Counted from the first letter of the stretch, positions 41,901 to 52,908 are shown. The stretch: 64,000 bases of DNA from Amphibalanus amphitrite (GCF_019059575.1 NW_024883092.1:62001-126000), one strand, 5' to 3'. The notes: generated from the sequence alone by a model not told the origin. Made by a program: numbers and translations.

Positions 41901-44900
41901 CTTTTCCTCTTAGGGCCTGCGAGATATCTGCGTACACACATATCCCTTCAGCATTAGACGTTGACCAGGAATGCGGCTGAATTCACGTGCGATTGTGAGT
42001 GAGGTACCCTCAGTTTGAAGATTCGGCTGTAGAATATGTAGTTTTAAATACGTAGTTTGACGTAGATCTCGGAAAAGTGAGATACCCCATATGCTTAACA
42101 CAGAGCCGAGCGGCGGCTGACAGGTGGCCGGCTCTCGGGAGATCGGCAGCCGACACTCGAAAAATCGACAAGCCGCCGCTGAATGCGCGTGCGGCAGTGC
42201 CGAGCCGAGTCGTTCCCACGGTCTGGCGGCCAGCTGGGTGGGGGCGGGGTGGGGAGTGGGGCGGCCGATTGCCAGCCGCTTCTCCACGGGCAGGTGCTGC
42301 CACCTGCGCAGTAGTTCCACTGGCGGCCGCCAGGCCCGTGCGGCAAGCGGGCCGTGCGCGGTAGTTCCGCCAGCGGCCGCCAGATGGATACCGCCGCGCG
42401 CGTCGTGTCTAACCTGACGAAGCTACAAAAAGTTAGATAACTTTAATAAGAGGGACGGTAAAGCCACAATTCCAACGCTGAATGTTGGGCAAAAGCAAAG
42501 GGATCCAACACAGCCATCTGTATTTACTGTATTTACCCTTTTCAGTCAGCGATAAGCCCCAGCAATCGCACCGCTGCAAAACTCGCAAGCTGTTCACCGT
42601 GCAGGGTATTGCATTATAACCACCCACCGGCTCTTTCAACGTATGTGTAATTGCTAAAGAGGTAGGACGCATAAAGCACGTAAGAAATGATAGGTAGGTG
42701 AAATGAAATAGGAATTGGAATTAAGCATAACTCAAATTGCAAATAATTAATTGGAAACAAATCAAAACGAACTGAGACCAAACATATTCGCAACATTGGT
42801 CGTCTAAAAACGTCTGATTTAAACGTCGTAGGTGAAACGAATTACGAATTGGAATTAAGCATAACTCAAATTGCAAATAATTTATTGGAAACAAATCAAA
42901 ACGAACTGAGACCAAACATATTCGCAACCTTGGTCGTCTAAAAACGTCGGATTTAAACGTCGGAAAGGAACAAGTTCTTTGCGGTACTTAGGCAAGTAAA
43001 TACCAAATACTTTGGTTTTCAGTATATTAGCAAGTTTTCAGTACATTACCAAGTAGCAGGTGATACAGCAAGCTGGCAGGTACTTTGACAAGTTCAACAA
43101 GTTTTTCGTGAATATCTAAGCTTCTAGACGTCCGATTAACACGGGACGAACACCAATCGACCCCAAATTTTCTCCCTCATACTTTGATTGCCAAAGCGAC
43201 GCGGAGCGAGCCAAGATATCTTGTCTAGCGCCATCTGAGAAAGTCCATTTCTTCTCTCCATTATATCGAAAAGCCCATCAATTTCTTACTAACTGAACCA
43301 GTCACTTATAGCTTATCTCCCATTTGCCCCATGAGAGTGCATCACCTATCCGTGCTTCTATCCTCAGGATACTGAAATCCTTCTCCTCCACACCGCAACC
43401 CCCTTCCGGGCTGGACAGGCAACTTTATCTCATGCGGGCTGCTCCCTTGGAGCGGCACCGCTGCTCCCGAGGGAGCGCACCCCGTAGCCGGGTGCAGTGA
43501 GTGCCTTGGGGCTGGGTGGCCTGTCTTCGGACGGGCTCAGCCCCGGCGACTCACTAGGGTGCCTGCCCAGACCAATGTCTCCCCCTAATTCCTATCATCC
43601 TTCCGGCTCTGCAATGGTCTTGTCGACCGAAAGGGCCTAACCCAACAAAACAAACAAACAAACTGAGAGTGCATGAGTAATGAGTTAGCCTCCACGTTTG
43701 ACCCATGTTCCCCCTCACTCTCCACAGAAAAACGAGAACCGTGTGGCCTCTGACGAGGACCTGAAGCTCTCCGACCTGCTGCGTTACTACCAGCGCGACG
43801 CCACGGCCGTCAAGAGCCTGCTGTTCCGCCGTCTGCGCTGCCTCGCCGACTACGAGCAGGCGAACAAAGCGCTGGAGAAAGCGCGCGCCAAGAACAAGGA
43901 TGTGCCGGTGGTGAGTTTTTGATAGAACAGGGGCGATAAGGTGTATTGGGGTGATGCATGGGGCGTGGAGAGGGCTTGGGATGTGTATGATGCTTCTATG
44001 GGGAGGAGGTCGAGTGTCATGGGGCGTGTGGGAGCTGCTTGCTATTATAGAGGGGGCTTGTGTAACTTCGCTTAGTCCGTAAATGCTTAAGTTCGCTTTT
44101 GCAAAGCTTTTAGGGTTATTGAGGGCCAAACTTTGCTTTTAACACTAACTGTCGGTATAGAATTGATGAGCAACTGCTGACATAGATATGAAGGCGTTTG
44201 TTTTAGGCCAGGTGTTTTCTGTGTGTCCCTCGTGCCGTGTATAAAATGCGTCGTTATTGCTTTACTACAATGATCACGTCTTGTTGCCGCTTCTTTCGCT
44301 AACGCTGCCGGCTGTTTTCCGTCGCTTGCCAAGGCTGTGGAGGTGGTGGACGTAAGTTGAATAACGAATTATATTTACTTAACTCGGTCACAATGTGATT
44401 TGAACTGTCCATTTGAGAGAATTATTGTTCTGATGAAACCGAATTAGGCTGGAATGTTAGTCCGAATCGTAGCATAATCATTGGCTGTGTTATTGTTGAA
44501 CGAAATACCTGGGGCCGATCCATGCCAAACAGTGGCGTGTTTCTTCGCTATGGCCTCGGCGTGGCTGTGGGATGACGTTGGCGGCATTTGGCAGCGCCCG
44601 GCGGCCGGGCGGTCACCTGTGCATACAGAGGCCGCCCCCGGACTGCGGCGGCTCGTCAGATTGTTTTCCCCGGGACCGGCCGGGCCCTCAACACTGCAGC
44701 CTGTCAGCAACTGGCGCCCCCGGCATTTGCTCTGGCAGAGAGACCACTGTCTCCTCCCTGACCCCAGTCGCCACCCGTTCTGTATCTGTCTGTGTATCCA
44801 TGGCACCACATAGTTCTATGCCCTCCCTCCAAGCACCACAAGATCACTATTCCTCCTAGCAGCAGGTTATGTACTGCTTCAGGCGGTCAGTGCTTGCAAA

Positions 44901-47900
44901 TTTTAATCTGCCTTCTTGCGAAAATTGTTATTCGGTTGGCCTCCCGAAACGCACAGCAAGCTCAAAGCCTTTTCACCTTCAATGGCATTTAGATTGTTAC
45001 TTTGTATTTCTTGGTTTGACGGATAAGTGTAAGCGACTTTTCACGTGTTACATATTCATTGTGAGCGTTTGCTATGATGATTTATGGTACTAGCTTGCTC
45101 GGAGGCTTGTATTACCGAACTTTTGACGTGTTGTGTCTGGGTTTGCAGGCTGAAATGGGCCAGCAGCAGGCGTGTGAGAAGTTTGAGCACATCTCCACCA
45201 GGGCGAAACAAGGTACGGTTTGGGAACGGAGAGTGGCAGTGGTTGGAAGTGGATGTGACAGGAGGCTATGCCAGGATGGGACGGGATGCGATCACAGGTC
45301 AACAAAGTTATCGCTGTCTTGATATTTGATGGGCAAAGTGTAGATTCGGGACGGTAGATGGGACTGAAGCCACCGGTGGGACTCAGACTGTGTTGATGAA
45401 GAGGGACTTTAAGGGAAGGACAATCGCCACTACAGTGCGGTGCGGGAAAATTTCCGTCATCACTATGTTGCGCTGGGTAGACTGGGCTGGGTGTTTACTC
45501 ATTTTACAATGGGGCGGGGTTTCCTGTGTGATAATGAGACAGATACCGGACATTGACAGGCCTCTGAGAAGTGATTAGGTCGCTCTGACAATGCCGAAGC
45601 TCCGCCCTAAAGCGGAATGGCCTGGAGAGGGGCAAAACAGAACTGTGCCCGAATTGACGAACACCTAAATATTTCGGCACGGAGGCTCAGCCCTCTGCCG
45701 TGTAGGTCATCCACCTCTGAGAAGGAAGAATGCCCGATAGTGCACGCGCGTATTTCATCCGAGAGCCAACATTGCGTCTTTGGGCGTGCACGCTTGTGAG
45801 AGACGAGTGCTTGTAAAAGCTAACACACATGTTTAAACACGAGGCGGGCGGGCCGTGCCCGGGCCTGCAGAGAGCCAACATTACGCTCCGGGGTCTTCCA
45901 CCGCGCAGTTTCTATGTGGTCAGTCGCTCCCACCCCCTCTCTGCCCCTCTTTGATTCATTGGTACACTGGTCCGCCCTTAGCGGCGCTCTAAACTTACCT
46001 CCGCGACCCCTCCCGCCGGGCCCGATGGAGCTATTTGCGAGGCTTTGTTCTCGACCGTGCCCTGCCTAGCAGTATTTGTTTTTCACAGAGCAGTCGTGTT
46101 TGCAGCAAGTTTTAAAGGCACCCGGCACCGCAGCGGTCAAGTTTGTTGGCGAATGTTGAGCAATGTTTCCCAGGGTGAACGAACACTGAGCGGTGTAGTG
46201 CAGGGTTGGGGGCACAGCTAGGGCTTTTGTACATTGTTCTCAGGCTGGCGTGTCTTATGATTGATACCCGTGTTTTGTGTGAAATGGTGGGTATTGCGTG
46301 TTATCGCCATTTCGCAGGCTAACCGGAATGGTCATCACATTATGTCGGAAGTGGTTTATGTTCTTGTACACGGCCGTAAAGCTGTTATGGATGCTGGCGA
46401 TGGAGCCGTTTCCGCAGAGTTGTCGCTGATTTACGCACTTTGCTGGCCAACAGCTCCTTCACGACTGACGGAGGCGTCTGCTTTCAGAGCTGAAAAGCTT
46501 CAAAGTCCGGAGGGTGAAGGCGTTTAAGAAGCACCTAGTGGAACTTTCGGAGCTGGAAATCAAGCACGCAAAGGTAAGTCAACATAAAGGAACGCTATCA
46601 CTAGAGCAGTATCACCGGTCATCTATGCGTAAAAGTGTATGCAAACACAACTTTGGAATTCTGCGCCGCTCTCCATAGTTCCGTGCTGACAAAAACATGA
46701 GTGCTTGTTATTGTAACTCAACGGCAACAGTGACAAGCCAATCTTTTTTCATGAATCCATTGGTGAAAGAATCAGGAACTTTTGAAAAAGCGGCATGAAT
46801 CACTAAAATTTCTTGAGTGTAGTGTTTCGTTATTAATTTGTTTGTTGCTCATCGTTCGTTGAACTTTGTATTGAAATCGCAACCGGTAATCTCAGTGAAC
46901 TTCAAAAACAAAGTTTGGGTTGAGCAAATATTATATGGGGCTGTTTTTCTCCCAGGCTAACCCAGTGCTGTCTCTCCTAGATTGACTTCAGGAAAGTCAC
47001 GTTAAACGTGATTCTGTAAAGTAACGACATCCATATGTCTCAACCGTAATTGATTAATTTTGCGACTCCCTTAGTGATGCTGCCAAGACATAATTTCTCG
47101 TGTCATCCATCCCATCGTGTCACAACAGAACCATCTGTTGAGGCTTCAAAGCGGCGACGCGAAAACTCTGAGAAGGGCTTGGCCGATCGGGCCGATGAAG
47201 CAACCCGTATAAATATCACATACATTGGTTGTCTTAATTACCTACATAAATTACAGACTTCGGAAAATAAGCGGATTGGTTTGGTCGATGGATCCACGAA
47301 CATTTAAATGCGTTCCATTTGTTTCGCCTACCCTCAGCTATTCGTTGAAAACCTGAAACGACTTCGTTTGCAGCAAAAATAGCAAAATTAGGTGCCTACA
47401 ACCACAGACTTATGGCCGAAATATCCAGTTAGGAAACAACTTCAACTTCAGTTTTCAGGACCCCGCATCCAACCTCGTTAGAATGATGGCTTTTTTATCT
47501 TTGGCTTACGCAAATGCTTTTTTATGGACGTTTTGCTCTGAAATCCGCTTGCGTCTCGGTGTGTAACAATTTTTTGTTGTGACAAAATGGAGCGCATTGA
47601 AATGCGTCAATCGTATACGAAGTAATTGTCTCAACACGTTTCCATAGGCAATAATCATATCACTGGTGCAACTGTTGAACTCATATTTTTTATGCAAATT
47701 GTGACGAACTTTTCTTCTTGTAGCTGCCAATGTTCATTGTCCGCCACAAATGAAAGTTCCACGGAGACTTTTTGAACACTACGATTCTTTGCAATTTCTA
47801 GTCTTGCTCAAAACATGTAGGTACGCTCCTTTACCGTTATCAGCACAGTCAGGGCATCTCCAACTAATACGAATCTCACCTCGCCGGATATCCCCAGGCA

Positions 47901-47951
47901 CAAGTTGAGACGCTGCGGGGCTGCATAGCCACCCTCAAGGCGACCACATAG
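26895..47951 (+). CDS. Snx6: Sorting nexin SNX5/SNX6 (PX-BAR), complete, 11 coding exons
   Basis: Coding exons 26895-26951, 27234-27335, 28207-28317, 28672-28793, 29082-29205, 32133-32337, 33116-33231, 43728-43910, 45149-45212, 46488-46573 and 47898-47951 join in frame to 407 codons plus stop, close to vertebrate SNX5/6 (about 404-406). Residues ~20-172 are the PX domain ([40 protein letters not shown]). About 195-407 form the BAR domain ([24 protein letters not shown]). SNX5/6 proteins pair with SNX1/2 on endosomal tubules and carry cargo back to the trans-Golgi; the PX domain of this pair binds cargo tails rather than acting mainly as a PI3P reader (family knowledge). Intron 7 is 10.5 kb because of the tandem array. 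An 18-bp in-frame microexon at 44334 may be optional. Confidence 0.95.
27234..27335 (+). CDS. Snx6: SNX exon 2 (PX start)
   Basis: 34 codons, tggcag acceptor, AGG|GTGAGT donor, phase 0. [19 protein letters not shown] is essentially identical to vertebrate SNX6. Confidence 0.95.
28207..28317 (+). CDS. Snx6: SNX exon 3 (PX)
   Basis: 37 codons, tttcag acceptor, ATC|GTGAGT donor, phase 0. Contains [20 protein letters not shown], the PX strand-helix region. Confidence 0.95.
28672..28793 (+). CDS. Snx6: SNX exon 4 (PX proline loop and helical insert)
   Basis: gcccag acceptor, CA|GTGAGT donor, phase 2 out. Begins [20 protein letters not shown] and [20 protein letters not shown], the extended helical hairpin specific to the SNX5/6/32 PX domain. 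Confidence 0.95.
29082..29205 (+). CDS. Snx6: SNX exon 5 (end of PX)
   Basis: caacag acceptor, GAT|GTAAGT donor. Contains [20 protein letters not shown] and [10 protein letters not shown]. The next intron carries the 1.9-kb foldback element. Confidence 0.95.
29344..31230. mobile_element. Giant foldback element, 1.9 kb, in SNX intron 5
   Basis: Ends GGGGCATTCGACGATAGATC (left) and its inverse (right, one mismatch) flank the element, with AGAT on both sides (29340-29343 and 31231-31234), a possible 4-bp target duplication. The arms run about 650 bp each (29344-30000 and 30591-31230) and stay more than 90% complementary by eye. The ~590 bp centre has no gene. AGGTCA/TGACCT words are frequent in the element (29806-29830, 30120-30180, 30760-30790). 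Confidence 0.88.
31556..31622. repeat. Short GC-rich tandem/palindromic repeat
   Basis: Three to four copies of gtgcacccgccgga in tandem, ending in an inverted copy (gggtgcactccgg). It can fold as a hairpin. Confidence 0.75.
32133..32337 (+). CDS. Snx6: SNX exon 6 (linker and first BAR helix)
   Basis: cgtttag acceptor, A|GTGAGT donor, phase 1. Begins [19 protein letters not shown] and continues into the amphipathic/BAR helix [20 protein letters not shown], then ADRMTRARK. Confidence 0.95.
32600..32876 (-). mobile_element. tRNA-derived SINE
   Basis: The minus strand starts with a tRNA-like head: A box TAGCTCAGTTGG within 32855-32869 and B box GGTTCGAGA at 32817-32825, correctly spaced, after which an unrelated body follows to about 32600. 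A degenerate copy lies at 26290-26500. The body downstream of the head distinguishes it from a functional tRNA gene. Confidence 0.75.
33116..33231 (+). CDS. Snx6: SNX exon 7 (BAR)
   Basis: tttcag acceptor, CGC|GTGAGT donor. [19 protein letters not shown] and [13 protein letters not shown] match the middle of BAR helix 1. The donor opens the 10.5-kb intron that holds the tandem array. Confidence 0.95.
33471..42225. repeat. Tandem array of ~950-bp units (macrosatellite) inside SNX intron 7
   Basis: Unit starts (at a/taattattcatttgagtagg) are at 33471, 34242, 35220, 36172, 37122, 38071, 39077, 39897, 40894 and 41843. Spacing is 771, 978, 952, 950, 949, 1006, 820, 997 and 949 bp. Each full unit has, in order, a conserved block with gcagcgagctttt, a GC-rich block (gagccgagcggcggctgaca), an AT-richer block, two G-runs, a cluster of 30-bp sub-repeats, and a conserved end (cgaagcttctagacgtccga). 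Some units lose the GC-rich block (39077-39896). The open frames inside are by-products of the repeat. Confidence 0.93.
33880..34118. repeat. First cluster of nested 30-bp repeats (aagtaccaagtactt)
   Basis: Copies of caagcaagtaccaagtactt plus 10 variable bases, at a 30-bp period. The core AAGTACCAAGTACTT is itself near-palindromic (AAGTAC...GTACTT). Similar clusters recur in every later unit (for example 34906-35088, 35874-36040, 38732-38944, 39560-39768, 40556-40762, 41544-41712). Confidence 0.9.
42690..42965. repeat. Two-copy tandem duplication, ~134 bp
   Basis: The segment containing gaattggaattaagcataac occurs at 42712 and again at 42846 with few changes, each copy ending taaaaacgtc.gatttaaacgtcg. 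Confidence 0.85.
42985..43235. repeat. Diverged partial array unit outside the array
   Basis: Has the caagttttc...cttctagacgtccgat and gcgacgcggagcgagccaag segments of the 950-bp unit, but with many changes. It is an older, isolated relative of the array. Confidence 0.75.
43355..43664 (-). mobile_element. Dispersed repeat copy 1 (about 310 bp)
   Basis: On the minus strand it reads ttgtttgttttgttgggtta ... gagtcgccggggctgagccc ... and ends near 43355. A second copy is at 62790-63112 in the opposite orientation. Possible SINE; class not determined. It lies 63 bp upstream of SNX exon 8. Confidence 0.75.
43728..43910 (+). CDS. Snx6: SNX exon 8 (BAR helix 2)
   Basis: 61 codons, ccacag acceptor, GTG|GTGAGT donor, phase 0. 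[20 protein letters not shown] and [18 protein letters not shown] are highly conserved SNX5/6 segments. Confidence 0.95.
44334..44351 (+). CDS. Snx6: Candidate 18-bp microexon (AVEVVD)
   Basis: A pyrimidine-rich tract and cttgccaag acceptor precede GCTGTGGAGGTGGTGGAC, followed by a good donor GTAAGT. Phase is 0 on both sides, so it would insert six residues in BAR helix 2 exactly at the exon 8/9 junction. Without it the protein has the usual family length, so it would be an optional exon. No transcript evidence is available. Confidence 0.4.
45149..45212 (+). CDS. Snx6: SNX exon 9 (BAR)
   Basis: tttgcag acceptor, G|GTACGG donor, phase 1 out. [20 protein letters not shown] aligns with the vertebrate segment AExxQQxCCQKFExxSExAK. 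Confidence 0.93.
46488..46573 (+). CDS. Snx6: SNX exon 10 (BAR helix 3)
   Basis: tttcag acceptor, AAG|GTAAGT donor. [20 protein letters not shown] then SELEIKHAK is the conserved basic third BAR helix. Confidence 0.95.
47898..47951 (+). CDS. Snx6: SNX exon 11 (stop codon)
   Basis: After acceptor tccccag, 17 codons ([17 protein letters not shown]) and TAG. Position and pattern match the short C-terminal tail of SNX5/6 (LLQxCLxxLxxx). Confidence 0.85.
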   Translation, partial: AQVETLRGCIATLKATT

Positions 47952-47999
47952 ACCTCGAGCTTGCCCCTACCGCCGGGTGGCCCTACACAGCCAAGAGAC

Positions 48000-49980
48000 A
48001 CCTCCCTGCCCGGTCACCGCCCTGGACGCAGTATCTCAGTGAGAGGAACTGCGTGGGACCTCAGACACTGACGTGGAACCGATCGCTGGAAATCCAGGAC
48101 TTGTAAATCGCTGACGAGCCCGGATTTACCGGATCGAGTACCAGTGCGCGTGGCAAACAGGAGCTATTTGATATTTCTGCGCCAACTCATCGACTTGTGG
48201 ACGATTGTATCACACAACTGGACCTCTTTCTGTCTGAAGTACTGCATCAGCACAAACCGCACACCGAGAACACGCATGGATCTACTCCCGGTGACGTCAC
48301 TCTGTGTATGACATCACTCTCTAACGTCTCCGTTGAACCATGACACGCACTCGTGGCTACGCCCTGCTGGTGATTTCGATCGGCCTTCCCTACCGAGCGG
48401 TGATCCGTGGAAGGCTCTCCCACGCACAGCAGCCGCTGACTTACGCTCGGGGGCCGGCCGTGGTGGTGAGCCGGGCGGACGGGGGAGCTCTGTGGGCTGA
48501 GTCAGGTCGGTGATGTGTGGATCGTCCCTCCCTAACGTGGAATAGACCGTCGAGCGGGGTGGGGGAATTCGCCGAGGCGCGTCCACCGCTGACACAGCGG
48601 ATGGTCGTCATATGCGGCTGAAACCACGGGAGAGGTAGTGGCTACGCACGATCGCAAGAAGCTGAACGGACGGAACCCTGCGGTGGACCCACATTCGAGA
48701 AGCCCATCTGCGTTTGTTTGGAGAAGTGATTGATGTGCCGAATCATGTCTCTTCTGCGGAGAGCGTGATTCTGGGTGTATTTCCCGTTCGGTTTGTGACT
48801 GGACTAACGCGTGCTGTGGTGGGGTGTCTGCCGAGTGTGGGACCGAGCCCAGTTTGCTCCTGTGACGTCATGCCCACCGGGAGTGGCGGAATCGGCTGCA
48901 TTCCGGTGGTGGCCGCTGGATGACCCGACTGTACTGCGGAGGCTATTCTTGTGGGCGGGTGGAGTGGGTTTGTGGTTAATTCAGCCAAACTTGAAGACTG
49001 TCAGGATGTTCTCAGTTTTCGAGAGCAGAAAAATCAGTTGGCGTTACATATGATTTACTTCCTTCCTGTGTCCAAACGCATGTCGAAGAAGCTCGTAAGA
49101 TTTTCGTGGCTGGTTTAGTTGGCTGCTTTCCGTTTATGGGTTGGAGTTCCACGCATTGCCAAATGTCCAGTAAGAGCTCTATGCGCGACTCCTGTGTGTG
49201 AGGCTTGCGCGTCAACTGTGTGTTGACTGCTTATGGGATATATGTTAGCGTTTGGATAACTATCCTGCATGTGATATCCGTATATATTTATTGATACTGG
49301 CTGGTGGTTACGCACGCTATGCTTGGTGGCAAGTTCCGAGTTAGTTGAATTATGTACTGCGCAGATAGTCATTTGCTTTACATGCTTCTGTATGCAATGC
49401 GTCTCAAAATCGTGTGTTTATTTTGTATCGCTCAATTATTCACTACCTTATGTTGTTATTGATTGTTGAACTGTATCCTCTTTCTAATGCTATGCGTGTG
49501 CTGTTGACAGCTTCTGTACGTGCTCAATGGAAATTGCCGTGCACAAGAGCTTGTCGAAATGACCTCTCCCGCTAAGGGCCTCTTTCTTGCCAGATTTGCA
49601 CAGGTGCGTTAAGCAGTGCGTTTGAACGCGCAGGCGACTCTATGTTTTCTCATTATTGGGCGACATATTGGACTATCGTCGGCCACTGCCCAGAAGCCGA
49701 GCTATGCTCTTCGCGTACGTCCTACACTCTAAATGGGCGCGTATGGCAGTGTGGGGCTAACGCACGGCGGATTGGAGGCTTTGTGTGGTCGCGTGGAAAC
49801 GCGGTAAATCTGAACAGTTTGGCGCAGTGGTATCGACATATCAGCCAATACGGGGTTTTCATCCTTCAAATATCAAGTTAAAAATAACCATATTCTTACC
49901 AGATTACAGTTATTTTACAGTTATCTTGATATAAACACTGCATACTCTGGCAAAACTTTCTTGGTTGGCCGATATGTCGT
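48000..49980. other. 3' UTR and flank of the SNX gene
   Basis: Follows the stop codon at 47951. No convincing exon. A GC-rich stretch at 48340-48600 has open frames on both strands but no splice context. No clear poly(A) signal identified. Confidence 0.4.
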
Positions 49981-52058
49981 TCCTTGATCGTAGAGGCTGT
50001 CACTATCGTCAGTTGTATCCCATTGGGCTAGCGCCTAAGGCCGCTCGAAAACACTGTTTCTCGTACGGAGGATATCGTCCCAGATATGTCGCGTGCGTCA
50101 CATTTGTAACTGCGCCGCGCCGTGCTGTGCATGATCATAACTGCTGTGCGACAGCTGACTTGTATATCGGAGAATATAACTCGAGCTGTGAGCAGTGTGT
50201 TTCATATCCTCCGACTCCCGTCGTTCCTTGCGTCTTCCCGCTAACGAACCCACTCGAACCCGCTCCGTGGAGACAGGAGAGCTGAACACCCCGAACAGAC
50301 GCTCGCTCACGGGTGACCACTGACGTGTCATCGGACCCCACCGCAGTGCAATCGCGACCGGCCCACGCGATACCGCGGCCCCATCTGGCGTTGTTTGATT
50401 CACGAACAGACCACACCACACACGCTTCACCGCAGCTTCCGCTGCTTCTGGTTCGGAAGCCGTGCACATCCCTCTTAGAGCCTCCCCATGCACGGGTGGA
50501 GAATGTTTGAAAAAGTTACCCCGGCCGGCAACCGAAAGTCAGAAAGACGATGATGCTCAAATATTTGTCAACGGTTATCAACAAACCTGTGGCATAGAAT
50601 AATGGATGTCTGCGTACGTTTTTAGGGAAAACTGCTGCACGCAGGTGCGGAAGATTTCGTAATTATAAAAACAACTTTGCAACACGCCTTAAAATTTCGG
50701 ATGCATGTCACCTAGTGCTAGGTCAGGTCATCAGGTCAAATTTGCTGGATGATCGTGCTAAAAATGCCATCATGCCCTTTGCAAAGCTTATTCCGTGGAA
50801 GTTGCAACCTTCCCACACAAAACAAAATGTCAAATTTGACCGTTTTGACCCTCTTATTGATTTGAGCTCGCACCTGAAATATTATTCGCGACCGAGCCTT
50901 AAACGAGTAATCGAATGTTTTGTTTGCAGTGTTTAAGCTCCGCTATGTTCATGAACTGTGAGAAAAGTTGTCGGAGAACGCTAAAATCAGAGAAATTTGG
51001 CTGTTGATGATCTATGGTGATTTTATTATTGAGCTTGCCTAAAACATGACCAGATTTCTCTGGTCACGTTTGTCGCTCTTTCAAACGTCGTTCCGCTTCT
51101 CGCCTCGTAGCCCAGTAGCCGAGTTAGAAGGAGTGTGAAAAGCCCACCTCTCGACTCAACGTGTTACGATTAGGCCACCACCCTGGCGCGGGTTAAGTTG
51201 GGGGAGCCTTGAGCCCCAGCAGCTCGTCCTTCTATCTCACTGATATTACCCTCGTCCTGTCTTGTGATGTTATTACAGTGCCATCTTACGATAGCGGCCC
51301 GTAAATATGATTTACTTCTGTTTGATGAAACATGTCGGGCTCCGCGATGAAAAGACTTAAAAACATAAAGGCCCAAAATGAAAATAAAGTAAATTTTCAA
51401 GAACTTTTCAAGGTAGATAAGAATAATGAGAGACACTTTTATAGATGGCAGTTTTTTTCGTATGGAGACAGCTTTTAGGATTTACAAAAGTGGAAAAAGT
51501 TACCCCGGCCGCGCCGGGGTCGGCTGAAAGTTACCCCGGCCACGGCCGGGGTGGCCGGGGTAGGTTCTCCACCCATGTCCCCATGGAAATGTGTCTGTTG
51601 TTTATGGAAGACACAATCCTGATTCCCTGTCGTTCTCTCCTGACGCATCAGACACTTGCACCCCTGACTCACATACCGCGTAAGAGGGGTTATCTCTGTC
51701 GACCCCATGTCCTCCACACCGGGGGTGACAGAGTTTCCTGTGTCGATGGCGGCAACAAACAGGATGTGGGCACCACGACGGGGTGGCCGGATGGCCCCGG
51801 TGACATCATGAAACAACGCCAGGGGTCGCGACGAGGGCGATAAAACAATGCGACGTTGGGGTAAAATACCAGCCCTGGCCGCTGACACCGGGACAAGTTG
51901 CGGCTAGCAATATGCGGCTATCTATGAGGACGTAGGACGATTTTACGGTGGACGTTTTTGGTGCTAAACATGAGGACAGGAGTTCGCCTAGCTGGTTGTT
52001 AGATCGATGTTCTAATTTTGGGAAATTATTGAGCGTTCCGTGTGCGACTGCGGTACTG
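49980..52058. other. Region without supported gene
   Basis: Open frames of up to 137 codons occur on either strand, but none has recognisable motifs or splice context. A GC hairpin motif gttaccccggcc occurs at 50513 and, in tandem inverted form, at 51500-51565. Confidence 0.4.
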
Positions 52059-52066
52059 CTATTATG

Positions 52067-52551
52067 CAGGCGCGGATACAAGGGGGGGGGGGGGCCATGG
52101 GGGCCATGGCCCCCCCTTGGCCGATTTTTTTCAAAAATAAAATAAAAAGTTAAAAAGTTAAAAAGCTGAAAAGGGGGCCTCCTGAAAATAAAGTGGCCGA
52201 AATCCGATGAGTTTTTTTTTTAACCTACTCACTTAGTTATTTCTTAGAAGACTAGCTGAGAAGACTTCTTTGTTAGAAGATTGGTAAAGCTTTTCATAAC
52301 TTGGAGGTCTCTTATACTCACAGAGATGACCACTTTTACAGGGCCTCCTAACCTGCACAGAGGGCCTCCAAGCCTGCACAGATGTTGAGATGTTGCCTGA
52401 ACAGCTAGATAAGCTCAATAGACGCAGTTTTTTTTGGGGGGGGGGGGGCCAACAAGTGGGAAGATGGGGCCTCCAACAGGTGGGATTATGGGGGGGGGGC
52501 CTCCTGGTTTCTAATGGCCCCTCCCTTGGAGATTTTCTGGATCCGCCCCTG
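52067..52551. mobile_element. hAT-like MITE with 8-bp target duplication
   Basis: The 485-bp element starts CAGGCGCGGATACA and its reverse complement end is CAGGGGCGGATCCAGAAA. It is flanked by a perfect 8-bp direct repeat CTATTATG (52059-52066 and 52552-52559). An 8-bp duplication with CAGGG termini is the hAT pattern. No transposase. Confidence 0.88.
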
Positions 52552-52782
52552 CTATTATGTGGCCGGTTTGTTGAGCGTAGTTTATGCCGACGTAGTTAGT
52601 TGAGAAACACTCCCAGCACTGCGGTCTTTTTGTGCTGGTCTGCCCATCAATAAATGAACGGCGAGCTGCCGCTAAAATTCACCGCTTGCTCGTGAGTGAC
52701 CGTGGATTTCGGTTCGAATCTATCTAACGATTTAAAACCTGACAGTGGCCTGCTCACTCGCGGTAACCGTCTCTTTTTCTGA

Positions 52783-52908
52783 CCGTAAATGTAGAGAAGT
52801 AGTTGCAAAGTTGCAACTACTTCTCTACATTTACGGAGAGAAGTAGTTGATTGATTGAGAAGTAGTAGAGAAGTAACTGATTGCAAGTTCAGTTCTGAAC
52901 TTGCAATC
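52783..52908. repeat. Cluster of perfect palindromes
   Basis: A 54-bp palindrome (two 26-nt arms, 2-bp centre; 52783-52836) is followed by partial copies of agagaagtag and then a second perfect palindrome with 14-nt arms (52879-52908, ATTGCAAGTTCAG). Purpose unknown. Confidence 0.9.

Noticed and set aside
34240..42320. Many open frames of 60-255 codons on both strands of the array
   Set aside because: They repeat unit by unit, overlap on both strands, and have no conserved protein features; they are by-products of a repeat that happens to avoid stops.
51475..51888. Minus-strand open frame of 137 codons
   Set aside because: No recognised motif, no splice context, and it overlaps the GC hairpin repeats and equally long frames on the other strand.
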